DNA from: JBJFGR01 sp051892875
GTDB lineage: Bacteria; Pseudomonadota; Gammaproteobacteria; Enterobacterales; Succinivibrionaceae
Length of the DNA stretch: 52,121 nucleotides
Direction of reading: 5' to 3'
Assembly (NCBI GenBank): GCA_051892875.1
Contig: JBJFGR010000069.1
Coordinates: 1-52,121, forward strand
Part shown: one piece after another, positions 24,598-33,691 of the stretch
Layout: each line of letters starts with the position of its first letter
Numbering within the stretch: position 1 is the stretch's first letter
Notes under the pieces: model-generated
Seen by the model: the letters and a program-made list of their open reading frames with translations, nothing else
What the model was told of the DNA's origin: nothing
Databases searched by the model: none
Translations under genes and position numbers: made by a program

Positions 24598-24933
24598 TTA
24601 TTCCTTTTTTGTTTCAGCGTCAATTGTCTTTTTAATTACTGTTTTTAAAATCTCAGTACAAAAATCTAAAAATTGAATTCCAGCAACACCAGAAATACCA
24701 GCACATACCATAATCCAATTTTTATGTTCAAAATCCGGAGCAAATAAGCCTACAATTATACCACAAAATCCAGATACAAAGATATTTTTTAAGAAGTTTC
24801 TCCATGTGAAAGCTTCTTCAGATTTAGATAATTCTTTTGCTGTTCCACCCAATAATGCCAAGATAAAACATAAAAAGACTGTCAGCACCTCTGGATACTC
24901 GGCACCTTGTTCTTGCATTTCTATTTTCTCCAT
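24598..24933 (-). CDS. Holin
   Basis: 111 residues with about three hydrophobic segments (VLTVFLCFILALLGGTA, IFVSGFCGIIVGLFA, WIMVCAGISGVAGIQFL) and a charged C-terminal tail. The pattern GGTAKELSK...F.WR.FL resembles the LydA-type/phage holin families. It sits between the two-TM membrane protein and the spanins. It would permeabilise the inner membrane to release endolysin; no endolysin gene is seen in this window. Confidence 0.72.
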   Translation of the reverse strand: MEKIEMQEQGAEYPEVLTVFLCFILALLGGTAKELSKSEEAFTWRNFLKNIFVSGFCGIIVGLFAPDFEHKNWIMVCAGISGVAGIQFLDFCTEILKTVIKKTIDAETKKE

Positions 24934-25553
24934 TATTCTTTATCATTTTCCAGATGACACAAATATCTCATGTGCTTTGCGTAAATAACAATAATAAGAT
25001 TGCAAACGGCCGTAAAAAGTAAAAGTAAACCAATCGCAAAATATAATTCTTTTTCTTCTGGTAATTTAACGTAATTATGAACGCCGGCTAATAAAATATA
25101 TTCTTTATTGTCTGCACGTATATGACGATATTGAAAATTAAGTTTTACACCCGGTACTATTTTATGATCAAATGTACCAACCTTGTTTTTTAACATCTCC
25201 TGTCTAAATTTTTCTATTTCAAATGGAGGAGTTACACTATACATCGAATAATAACAACGTCTGGTATGTCTCTTATCTGGTAATAATTCTAACTTATTAT
25301 CCAATAGATATAAATTATTATCTTCGAATCTATCTATAATATCTAAATATGCGTATAAAGTATCTTTCGTTTTGATGAACTTGGTAATTTCTATAATACT
25401 ATCTCTTTCATCAATTTGTCTGCGTAACTGTGCTTCATCTATACGCTGAAAAAGATTCATAAAGTACATACATAAAATAGCAGATAAAGTAACAGGTATT
25501 AACCAAACCGCACGTTTTAAATATTCCACAACGGGTTTAAGAAATTTGAGCAT
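24933..25553 (-). CDS. Two-TM membrane protein of the lysis cassette
   Basis: 206 residues with membrane segments at ~16-34 and ~170-192, enclosing a ~130-residue periplasmic domain. Its stop overlaps the holin start (TAATG) and it heads the cassette behind a GTTCTA element. A role in lysis timing (antiholin-like) or superinfection control is possible; no sequence family is recognised. Confidence 0.6.
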   Translation of the reverse strand: MLKFLKPVVEYLKRAVWLIPVTLSAILCMYFMNLFQRIDEAQLRRQIDERDSIIEITKFIKTKDTLYAYLDIIDRFEDNNLYLLDNKLELLPDKRHTRRCYYSMYSVTPPFEIEKFRQEMLKNKVGTFDHKIVPGVKLNFQYRHIRADNKEYILLAGVHNYVKLPEEKELYFAIGLLLLFTAVCNLIIVIYAKHMRYLCHLENDKE

Positions 25554-25560
25554 AATAAAA

Positions 25561-25614
25561 TAATTCCCTAAATTAGTCCAATCGTTATTTATTAGAACTT
25601 TATTCAGGGAATTA
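25561..25614 (-). promoter_or_regulatory. Inverted repeat enclosing a GTTCTA motif, before lysis genes
   Basis: Arms TAATTCCCT (25561-25569) and AGGGAATTA (25606-25614). Between them, on the minus strand, is AAAGTTCTAATAAATAACG (GTTCTA at 25598-25593), 40 bases ahead of the first lysis gene. An operator over the promoter could time lysis; inference. Confidence 0.55.
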
Positions 25615-25645
25615 CTATGTAAAAGATATAATTTATAAAATTTTA

Positions 25646-27445
25646 TTAACTATTTCTAGCTTCTAGTGCTTCTAATCTTACTAACATCGAACTTACATTA
25701 TTTTCTATAGTCAGTAATCTTTGTTCAATATTTGCTAAACTCGTACTTAACTCTGAATTAAGCTGATCGACTCGTGTTTGTAATGCAGTAATATCTTTCG
25801 TGTTATTAGAAGTTTTTGTATCTAGAGCATCAAGTGTAGTTTTCATCGAATCGATACTATTTTTATTCGATTTACTGAGTTTATCTAAATCCATACCTCT
25901 TAAAGTATTACGCTGAATTTGTTCCCATACCCAGTGCTGTAAACCAATTGTATATCTGCCTATTCCATTTCCAACAACACTATCTGGAATGGAGTTATAA
26001 AAATTATAAGCAACTATTGTACGCCAATATCCATTTAAACCTCTAATGAATACTGCTAAATATGGACGAGTAGGTTTACCAAAAAGATATGAGCAGTCAA
26101 TCAAAGCAACCCGTGCCAAAGACATTTCATCCATATCATAGGCTTGTAATAAAATTTTTCTAGGAATAGCTGTTGAACCTAATCCTGTCATGTCTTCAAC
26201 AAATTCATCAGTCCAAACTTCAAATGAATACATCTCTGAACCGGTACGATAATTATATAAAGGAGTTAACTTATTATCAAAATCGCGCGGTACTTCGACA
26301 AAGAAATTATTTTTAATTACAGTATTTTCATCTATAACATATGTATTGAAATTTAAAGTCTGTGTAAATCCAGGATTCAATGATATATAACCAATATCTA
26401 AATCTGGAGCACTGAATTGACACATATCATATTCGATTTTTTTAATTTCTGTATATTCACCATCTGATTTGATAAAGTATTTTAAATTATCACCCGTCAA
26501 AACCATATCTTTGGAATTAATTTTAACTCTATCGACTTTATCACCATCAAAATATAAAGAATTAGTTGTTTTTAAGTCATCTGTTTTAAGTTGAAGAGTA
26601 GGAAAAGCACTACCTCCACCACTACTACTTCCAGATTCATATCCCGATTCTTCTTCAGGATTTTCGACATCTAAAGAAATTATATCATTCTCGAGTTTAA
26701 TACCAAAACCAGCGGTAAGATTATTTTGTTTATTTTCCTGTAAACCATCTAAATCTTGAATAATCGCTGAAGATAGGCTTTTTAACTGAGTATTAAAGAA
26801 AGGTACCGTTACATATTCATTATCAAGCGTAATTACTGTGCTATCTGAATTCGAATCTTCTCTAATAACAATGCCATTTTCTGCAACCAATTTATTCTGT
26901 TTGGTTTCATCTAAGATTTGTTCGGCTTTTAATGCTCTTGTTATTTCAGTGTTTAAATCATTATTAACATTTTCAATTAACGCAGAAGCTTGTTCTATTT
27001 CTTCCAATGCTTTATTTGCATTTTCAGTCGTAGTCGTCAATTGGTCATTTAACATAGTGATTTGAGTGTTTATTGTTTTGATTTCTACTTCTGAATTTTC
27101 AATTTTTGTATTTAATCTCTTAACTTCAGAAGACGAAGCTAAACCTAAATCAACTGTAGTTTTATTGCCTGCTAATTCAATATTATTAATCTTAGGTTTA
27201 TTTTCAAGTAAAACATAATCACTTACACCACCAGTCATTTCTGAAATATTAATATTAACAGCTTTACCTTCTACTGGCAATTCTTTTCCATTTACTAAGA
27301 TAGATTCAATTTTGTTTTCTTGAGCATTTGGATCTATGTTTCCTAATGTTTTACCATCACCCATATATACAGCAGATGCCTTGGTTTTAGGAAATAAGTG
27401 ATAACCGTCTGGATTCTTAATTTGAATAATATTTTTATCTGCCAT
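25646..27445 (-). CDS. Tail fibre protein
   Basis: 599 residues. The N-terminus carries DYVLLENKPKINNIELAGNKTTVDLGL, the shared fibre module. Coiled-coil regions follow (about 105-180). A Gly/Ser-rich linker (EEESGYESGSSSGGGSAF) precedes a beta-rich ~250-residue domain (about 290-520, with several Trp/Tyr) that is the likely receptor-binding part. The C-terminus (about 530-599) is a long trimeric-type coiled coil. It lies 13 bases after 27459 on the same strand. Confidence 0.75.
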   Translation of the reverse strand: MADKNIIQIKNPDGYHLFPKTKASAVYMGDGKTLGNIDPNAQENKIESILVNGKELPVEGKAVNINISEMTGGVSDYVLLENKPKINNIELAGNKTTVDLGLASSSEVKRLNTKIENSEVEIKTINTQITMLNDQLTTTTENANKALEEIEQASALIENVNNDLNTEITRALKAEQILDETKQNKLVAENGIVIREDSNSDSTVITLDNEYVTVPFFNTQLKSLSSAIIQDLDGLQENKQNNLTAGFGIKLENDIISLDVENPEEESGYESGSSSGGGSAFPTLQLKTDDLKTTNSLYFDGDKVDRVKINSKDMVLTGDNLKYFIKSDGEYTEIKKIEYDMCQFSAPDLDIGYISLNPGFTQTLNFNTYVIDENTVIKNNFFVEVPRDFDNKLTPLYNYRTGSEMYSFEVWTDEFVEDMTGLGSTAIPRKILLQAYDMDEMSLARVALIDCSYLFGKPTRPYLAVFIRGLNGYWRTIVAYNFYNSIPDSVVGNGIGRYTIGLQHWVWEQIQRNTLRGMDLDKLSKSNKNSIDSMKTTLDALDTKTSNNTKDITALQTRVDQLNSELSTSLANIEQRLLTIENNVSSMLVRLEALEARNS

Positions 27446-27458
27446 TTATATAAATCTC

Positions 27459-30236
27459 CTAGAAATCAACAGCATCATCAACACCAACAATTAGAAAGCC
27501 TTGATCTGTAACAATATCAATAATTCTATCCAAACGCTTTGTAAGGGCTGAAATTTTATTTTCATATTCATTACATTTGGCTTCATATTCCTCTCTAGTA
27601 ACGTAATCTTCTGTAGGGAGAATTGGACAATAACCCGATTCCCACCCTGTCTCGCCACTAGATTCTGTACCAGATTCTTCAGGAAATCCAGACTCTTCTG
27701 GTTTATCACCGAGATCAACCGAAATTACATTTCCATCGAGTCTAATACCATATCCAGCGATTAGAGTATCTTGTTTTTCTTTGATTTCTTTTTTGATTCC
27801 GGTAACATTTCTATTCAAATTACTAACATTACTAGATACATTTGAAAGTAATGAATTTAATAGCCCCTCTGCTTTTATTGCTCTATTTGTTTCTTCTAAT
27901 AATTGATCTACTGTAGCAAAATCTCCTTTTTCTTGGATATTTAAGGTATCTAATGAAACATTACCTTTTAATTCAATTCCATTTATTTGAGGTTTATCTA
28001 CAAGATCATTATAAGAATCTATATTGTTAACTACGGAAATTACATTATCTTTTAATATAATACCTTCGCCTGCAGTTAAAATATTTTGTTTAGTGTCAAC
28101 TTTTAAATCTACTAATTTTAAGTCATTTGATGTTGCATAATTTCCTTTTGGCTGAATTCCTAACTCTTCTAAAGTTTTATTTCCAGCTAATTCGACGCTA
28201 TTAATAGTAGGTTTATCAGTTAAGTCTTCATATAAATAATTAGTACTTATTACATCGTTAGTAATATCAACATGATTTCCGGCAGTTAATACGTTTTGTT
28301 TTTTAAGTAAACTAGAAGATAATTCATCTTTACTAGCTTTTGTTGTATCTAATGTATTTAATGAAGAGGTTAAAGTATTAATATCGTATTCATGTCTTAC
28401 AATACTTACGAAATTAGTATCAATCCATAACTTAGTATAAGCATCGGTAATACCATAACCATAAAGAGTTGTAGCTTTATTGGCTTTACTTTCATTTATA
28501 ATACTAATATCATATTGTACTTTACTTAAACCAGATTCTGTATTAACTTTATTTGCAAATTTTTCATTAACTTCAGATTTAGTATATGCGTTTAAAATAC
28601 CATATCCTTCTAAATCATAGGCTTTATCTGCTTTTGTTTCGGTTAATGTTTTTTCTATATTATCAACTTTTTCGTTTGTGGCAAAATCACCAGACGCTTG
28701 AATACCTAGCTCTTCAAAAGTTTTATCGCCTACTAATTCAATACCATTAATAGTTGGTTTTTCTACTAATGCATTATAAGAATTAATATGTTCTGTTGCT
28801 GATATTACATTATTTTCAATTATAATATTTCTACCAGCATACAATTTATCTTGTTTTTGCGATATGTCATTTTGTAATTCATCGAGTACATATAGCGTAG
28901 CTTTAGAAATTGGTTTATCTAAGTCTGCTGTATTATCGACCGATCCCAAACCAATATCATTTTTATCAAGAGTTATATTTCCTTTGTCATCTGGTAATTT
29001 TTTATTAATACTTGTAACTTCACTTAATGCAGAAATTACATTATTTTCTATTTTGATATTTTTACCAGGAATAAGAGTATTTTGTTTTGTTGCAACAACA
29101 TTTTCTAATTCTGATTTAGTAGCATATTCACTTAAATCTATATCAGTGTTGCCAATTATTTCCCAATTGTCATTTAACCATAAATATTCATCATATATAT
29201 TTTTTGATTCTGTTTTATGATTAGAAACAAGATATAATGTTTTAGCAATACCTTCTTTTGGTAATTCATCAACAATTTCAATATTTAAAACACTAAGATC
29301 ATGAATAGAATTTAATAATTCTTTAAACTTATTTTCTATTTTCTTAGATGAATATGTTGTAGAAGAAGATATAGAAGTATCATTAATAACAGCAAGACTA
29401 TCTATTTTTACCCATTCACCATTTTCACGTATGTATTTATTATTGTCTTTTGGTGCATCTGGAATACCAACGTCTAAAAAATGATATAATGTTTGATTAC
29501 CGTTTTCATCAACACCATAAATAGTATTTGGTAAATTTTTCTTTTCTAATTTATCATCTAATGCAACAGATAATGCTAAATTGTCTTCTGGATTTCCTTT
29601 AATGTTTTCAAAAGTTAATTCTTTTTCTGGAGCAGGAGCATAAATAACAACCGCGTCGTATAAAGTTTCAGAAGGATCTACGTATGTTACTAAAAGTTGG
29701 AATTGATTAGCAAAATATATAATATCATTTTCTTTAAGTGATGCAGGAGGTTTAATCGCAAAAGCTCTAGTACCATCTAAATTCTGTAATTCATCACCTA
29801 TAAATAATTCTTCTGGTAATTCTTGATCACTCGTAAATCTATCTGGAACTGCAACACCTGGAACAGAAATTTTACGAAATGAACCTTCACCGGAAATAAC
29901 AACGTTTGAACCGGCTATTAAGGTATCAATTTTATCATCAAAAAGATTTTGTGTAAAAACAGGATATTCTTTTGCACTTGGAACATTACCTTTACCGTCT
30001 CTAATTTCAGTATAAGTATGATCACCGTCACCTAAAACATAATATAATCCTGTTTTATAAATTGACGTAGAATCGCTTGCGCTAGCAAAAGAAGTACTAT
30101 CTGGATTTTCAACAGGATAGTATGCATACGCTTGTGTGTCTAACGGTATTACTCTATTATAATAAAGCCCGCCTTCTTCATATTCATCGATTGATCTAAT
30201 AAAACGATGTATTACTTTATTTTGAATAGTTGCCAT
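27459..30236 (-). CDS. Long tail fibre protein with tandem modules
   Basis: 925 residues. The N-terminal domain (HRFIRSIDEYEEGGLYYNRVIPLDTQAYAYY ... GLYYVLGDGDHTYTEIRDG) is shared with the protein at 30340 and probably attaches the fibre. The shaft has at least three modules of the type YxxLxxKPxINxxELxGNxxLxxLGI, alternating with 'LTAGxxIxIxxNVIS' and coiled-coil stretches. The C-terminus is a Ser/Glu/Gly linker (GFPEESGTESSGETG) and a short coiled coil. A GTTCTA element lies 63 bases upstream. Confidence 0.78.
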   Translation of the reverse strand: MATIQNKVIHRFIRSIDEYEEGGLYYNRVIPLDTQAYAYYPVENPDSTSFASASDSTSIYKTGLYYVLGDGDHTYTEIRDGKGNVPSAKEYPVFTQNLFDDKIDTLIAGSNVVISGEGSFRKISVPGVAVPDRFTSDQELPEELFIGDELQNLDGTRAFAIKPPASLKENDIIYFANQFQLLVTYVDPSETLYDAVVIYAPAPEKELTFENIKGNPEDNLALSVALDDKLEKKNLPNTIYGVDENGNQTLYHFLDVGIPDAPKDNNKYIRENGEWVKIDSLAVINDTSISSSTTYSSKKIENKFKELLNSIHDLSVLNIEIVDELPKEGIAKTLYLVSNHKTESKNIYDEYLWLNDNWEIIGNTDIDLSEYATKSELENVVATKQNTLIPGKNIKIENNVISALSEVTSINKKLPDDKGNITLDKNDIGLGSVDNTADLDKPISKATLYVLDELQNDISQKQDKLYAGRNIIIENNVISATEHINSYNALVEKPTINGIELVGDKTFEELGIQASGDFATNEKVDNIEKTLTETKADKAYDLEGYGILNAYTKSEVNEKFANKVNTESGLSKVQYDISIINESKANKATTLYGYGITDAYTKLWIDTNFVSIVRHEYDINTLTSSLNTLDTTKASKDELSSSLLKKQNVLTAGNHVDITNDVISTNYLYEDLTDKPTINSVELAGNKTLEELGIQPKGNYATSNDLKLVDLKVDTKQNILTAGEGIILKDNVISVVNNIDSYNDLVDKPQINGIELKGNVSLDTLNIQEKGDFATVDQLLEETNRAIKAEGLLNSLLSNVSSNVSNLNRNVTGIKKEIKEKQDTLIAGYGIRLDGNVISVDLGDKPEESGFPEESGTESSGETGWESGYCPILPTEDYVTREEYEAKCNEYENKISALTKRLDRIIDIVTDQGFLIVGVDDAVDF

Positions 30237-30298
30237 TTTATTCTTATTTAACCTGTTTAATGGGTTTTTATTAAAACCTTATGAAATTATCTTATGTT

Positions 30299-30304
30299 TA
30301 GAAC
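30299..30304 (-). promoter_or_regulatory. GTTCTA promoter-like motif
   Basis: Minus strand CAAAGTTCTAAACATAAGATAA, 63 bases before the ATG at 30236, in the gap between two fibre genes. Confidence 0.5.
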
Positions 30305-30339
30305 TTTGATAACTAAATAATTATAAAGTTACAATACTA

Positions 30340-32760
30340 TCAAATATTTGCATTGGTAGCGATTTGAAAAATAGTCGAACCAGTACAATAAAATAACTTA
30401 CCTGTAATTTTATTATATGATAATCGGCCTGCTCCTATTACTTCTGTTGGAACTAAACCTTTAATTACTTTCCATGAAGAGCTAGACGAATCATACTGTA
30501 AAGTTTGATTATTTGTAACATCTAAAATATATCCTGACGGATCAGTAACCGAAATATTTTCATACATTGAATATGGTTGTGAAAATGTACTATACCCCCA
30601 AGCAGCAGAACCTTTAAAGTAATTCAAAACTGGATATGTACTCGATAAAGCATCTAAATCAATTGTAATTGTAGTATTATCGTCTAATATTGAAGAATTA
30701 AATTGTGAACATTTAGCAGTAAATACGTTTCCATTACGTTTCATATTAACAACCGTTCCTGTTCCAATAGTCGAAGTACTCCAGTTGGCATCTGAACCGG
30801 TAATTGTAGAAGATTTATCAGCTAATGTTATTTGATTATAAGTAGTTTGAGTCATTGCGAATGTACAATAATCAACTTTACATATCCATTTAGCGTCTGT
30901 ACCACCCGGACTTCTTAAAAACGATAAAGTGTGCTGTTTACCACTAGGATCTGTCGCAAAAGCAGCGACTAAACCGATTGTATCGTTATCTGAACCTGTA
31001 GAATATAATCTTACAGTAATATCATATTCAGAATATGTATTTGGTGAAATAAAGCCACAATATGATGTAGTATTCTGTGGTTGAACAATTGTATCTTTAG
31101 ATGAATCATATGTCCAAGCAGATAATTCGCTGGCTACAGCATTATCATTACCATTTAAATGTGAAAACTTTGTCCATGTATTAAATACTTCTTCAAAAGA
31201 AGGCGCATTATTTTTACAAACATTTAAATCGGCAGTTGTTGTAACGACTTTACTTTCGTTTAATATTGTTTGTGAAAATACACTATTGCCGTTACTATAA
31301 AATACTTCACCTTTTGCACCAGATAAAATATCCTGCTTAACAGCAACTTGTTCATTTACATATGTAATATCTGCTTTATTAGAGATATCTTGATGTTCAG
31401 TTAAATATCCACTATCATTTGTAAATTCAGATACTTTCGTTGGCTTGTTTTCTAGATCATTATAATTACCTGATGTTGCAACAGTAGCTAAATCTGCAGT
31501 GTTTGCTTTTTCTGCAACATCTGCATTCGTAGCATATACTCTAGCTGCTTCTTCAACAGTTAGATATTCTTCTGGAATTTCTGTTAGATAACCTGCATCA
31601 TTTTGTAATTCTGATACTTTAGTTGGCAATTCAGATTTTAAAGCATATGGAGACAAGTCAATATTTTCACCAAGTTTATCCCAGACACTTCCTGTCCAAC
31701 CATAATTTGCGCCAGTATCTAATATGTTATATACATCACCAACAATTAAATCTTTATTAGGTAAATCATTATAAGTATCTACTGATCCTTTAAATTTATA
31801 TACTGCAGTTAATTTGTTATCAATTTCTGCTTTTGTATATGCATCCGAAATGTTATAACCTTGTAAAGTTGTAGCTTTATCTGCTTTTTTGTCTAAAACT
31901 ACTTGTACTGCCCTTGAAATTGGTTTATCGAGGTCAGCCGTATTATCACAATTTCCCAATCCAATTTGAGTTTTTGTTACTTCGTGCGGATTAGTTTTAT
32001 TTGCTATATGAGTGTTTAAAGAAGTTTCTATTGCAATTTCCTTGCTTTCTGCTCTAGTAATTTCATTATTTAAATTATTACTAATTGTTGTTTCTGCCAT
32101 AGTAGCTCTTGTGACTTCTGCTTCTAAATTGTTAGTAATTGTATTTAATTCTTCTTGTGTAGCCTTACTAACTGGTTTATTAATATCTGAAGTATTGTCA
32201 CAGTTACCTAATCCAACTTGAGTTTTTGTAACAGTGTGCGGATTATTTTTATTGTTAATATGTGCATTTAAATTTGAAGTAATTGTATTTTCTTTAGTTG
32301 TAGCACGATTTGTTTCAGTATCGATTTTTTTATTTAATTTATCTTCTTCTAATGCAGCACGAGTCGTTTCATCATTCAATGCTACAGTAATTGTATTTTC
32401 AGAACCTGTTGCTCTAGATTCTTCTGCTTTTATTTGTGCTGTCCATTTAGTTTCTGCATTAACAAATTCTGCATCTACATATGATTTGTCAGCTTTTCTA
32501 TTAATTGTATTAACGTGATCAGATGTGAAAACTGGATATTCTTTTGCGCTTTTTTTACCACCATATCCATCTCTGATTTCTGTATATGTATGCGCGTCAT
32601 CACCAAGTACATAGTATAATCCAGTTTTTTCACCACTAGAATAAATTGCATAAGCCTGTGTATCAGCAGGAATTACTTGATTATAATACTCTCCGCCAGA
32701 TTCATATTCAGAAATATCTCTAATAAAACGATGTATAATTCTATCTTCTTTTAATTCCAT
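30340..32760 (-). CDS. Long tail fibre protein
   Basis: 806 residues. N-terminal attachment domain shared with 27459 (HRFIRDISEYESGGEYYNQVIPADTQAYAIY, GLYYVLGDDAHTYTEIRDG). The shaft has heptad-rich 'TRAxxxExxI' repeats and two copies of NPHxVTKTQxGLGNCDNT, a widespread phage fibre motif. Residues ~520-740 form a beta-rich globular domain that looks like a concanavalin/carbohydrate-binding fold; the end is a small C-terminal cap. The next gene upstream ends 4 bases before it starts. Confidence 0.78.
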   Translation of the reverse strand: MELKEDRIIHRFIRDISEYESGGEYYNQVIPADTQAYAIYSSGEKTGLYYVLGDDAHTYTEIRDGYGGKKSAKEYPVFTSDHVNTINRKADKSYVDAEFVNAETKWTAQIKAEESRATGSENTITVALNDETTRAALEEDKLNKKIDTETNRATTKENTITSNLNAHINNKNNPHTVTKTQVGLGNCDNTSDINKPVSKATQEELNTITNNLEAEVTRATMAETTISNNLNNEITRAESKEIAIETSLNTHIANKTNPHEVTKTQIGLGNCDNTADLDKPISRAVQVVLDKKADKATTLQGYNISDAYTKAEIDNKLTAVYKFKGSVDTYNDLPNKDLIVGDVYNILDTGANYGWTGSVWDKLGENIDLSPYALKSELPTKVSELQNDAGYLTEIPEEYLTVEEAARVYATNADVAEKANTADLATVATSGNYNDLENKPTKVSEFTNDSGYLTEHQDISNKADITYVNEQVAVKQDILSGAKGEVFYSNGNSVFSQTILNESKVVTTTADLNVCKNNAPSFEEVFNTWTKFSHLNGNDNAVASELSAWTYDSSKDTIVQPQNTTSYCGFISPNTYSEYDITVRLYSTGSDNDTIGLVAAFATDPSGKQHTLSFLRSPGGTDAKWICKVDYCTFAMTQTTYNQITLADKSSTITGSDANWSTSTIGTGTVVNMKRNGNVFTAKCSQFNSSILDDNTTITIDLDALSSTYPVLNYFKGSAAWGYSTFSQPYSMYENISVTDPSGYILDVTNNQTLQYDSSSSSWKVIKGLVPTEVIGAGRLSYNKITGKLFYCTGSTIFQIATNANI

Positions 32761-32764
32761 TGTA

Positions 32765-33208
32765 TTAGTCCTGCTTAACTTCTAAGTTTTCTTCTATTGT
32801 ATAATGTGCATCTAATTTTTCAACAAAAGCTTTATCAGCATTAATTGCTTCGCTTATATGAGAATACGGTTCTGGTCTAGCTTCACCGAATGGCCACCAG
32901 TTTTTTGGATTACTGTAATTAGCATCTGAAGTATCTGGTCCGATATATACGTATAAAACCCAGTTATTTGCAGTTGCTTCTGCCCAAGTAACGTATTGAC
33001 CCCTTGATCTTTCACATTCATAACTTTTTTCTGTAAAATAAGCTACTGCCCCAGATAAGCTTTGAAAAACTCTAGGTCCGTTTTCATCTTCTTCAAATTT
33101 TAAAGATCCATTATAAAACCATTCTGGATGTGGTCCATGAGTATGATCTCCACAACCAATTAAACGATTCAATCTTAATGAATTTGTTTGGAATATTCTG
33201 TGTTTCAT
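32765..33208 (-). CDS. Probable virion-associated small protein
   Basis: 147 residues, Trp/Tyr/His-rich (GCGDHTHGPHPEWFYNG, WWPFGEARPEPYSHISEAI). The final part resembles the start of the fibre proteins' coiled coils. Its ATG lies only 7 bases after a minus-strand GTTCTA element and no Shine-Dalgarno sequence fits between, so either the message is nearly leaderless or the true start lies further in. First gene of the minus fibre operon. Family not recognised. Confidence 0.6.
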   Translation of the reverse strand: MKHRIFQTNSLRLNRLIGCGDHTHGPHPEWFYNGSLKFEEDENGPRVFQSLSGAVAYFTEKSYECERSRGQYVTWAEATANNWVLYVYIGPDTSDANYSNPKNWWPFGEARPEPYSHISEAINADKAFVEKLDAHYTIEENLEVKQD

Positions 33209-33214
33209 AGTCTT

Positions 33215-33232
33215 TAGAACTTTGTTGTTCTA
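33215..33232. promoter_or_regulatory. Divergent pair of GTTCTA motifs
   Basis: Minus strand CAAAGTTCTAAAG (33220-33215) faces the fibre operon; plus strand GTTCTAATTATAAAAAG begins at 33227 and faces the gene at 33254. Two back-to-back copies in one small gap between divergent genes strongly suggest directional promoters. Confidence 0.6.
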
Positions 33233-33253
33233 ATTATAAAAAGCAAACCAAAA

Positions 33254-33610
33254 TTGTATAAAGGGAATATTAAATTGGGATTCTGTTTAAAACCTAATAA
33301 AGTTTATGCTACTGATATGACTAATTTGGGACTTGTCATTTTTCAACCTGTTAATGGCAATGTACAGTTATATGGGTCTAATGTAACAAGATATGTAAAT
33401 AAAAATGGAAGCAAAAAGATAATCATACCTGAATTTAAAGATCTTATTTTAATTTGGGATGACTGGTTGCAAAAAGATTGTGTACACCCTATGAATTGTT
33501 TAACATCTTGGATTGCCTTTGAAGCGGATAATCCAGATACTGAGTTATGGGTAAATACAGGTATAAATTTAAGACTAACCCCAACATTTGATCCTGCAGA
33601 AGGACAATAA
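33254..33610 (+). CDS. Hypothetical protein (start uncertain)
   Basis: Up to 118 residues, beta-rich, with Trp-rich WDDWLQ and SWIAFEADNPDTELWVNTGINLRL segments. Both upstream start candidates are TTG (33254, 33275; the latter has AAAGGG about 9 bases ahead). The first ATG (33317) lacks a ribosome binding site. Single-gene unit between divergent and convergent neighbours. Could be a small virion or accessory protein; no family recognised. Confidence 0.55.
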   Translation: MYKGNIKLGFCLKPNKVYATDMTNLGLVIFQPVNGNVQLYGSNVTRYVNKNGSKKIIIPEFKDLILIWDDWLQKDCVHPMNCLTSWIAFEADNPDTELWVNTGINLRLTPTFDPAEGQ

Positions 33611-33688
33611 AAAAGAGTAGCCAGGAAAAGGAGGGGGAAACCTTAGCTACTCTCGTCACGGCTATGCCTTTGTGACAATATTTAGAAC
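33606..33688 (-). ncRNA. Terminator hairpin, possibly the 3' end of a small RNA
   Basis: On the minus strand, directly after the DHFR stop, come GTTCTAAATATTG (33688-33676), hairpin GTCAC...GTGAC (33676-33655), then AGAGTAGC (33653-33646) pairing with GCTACTCT (33621-33614) and a T6 tract. The terminator loop shows TTTCCCCCTCCTTTTCC, which contains CCTCCTTT, the anti-Shine-Dalgarno string of 16S rRNA. It certainly looks like the terminator of the minus operon. The promoter-like motif just before it suggests it could also be transcribed alone as a ~75-nt RNA (inference). Confidence 0.5.
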
Positions 33689-33691
33689 AAC

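Noticed and set aside
28864..29220. 118-codon plus-strand frame inside the long fibre gene
   Set aside because: Antisense shadow of 27459-30236, whose protein has clear fibre modules through this stretch.
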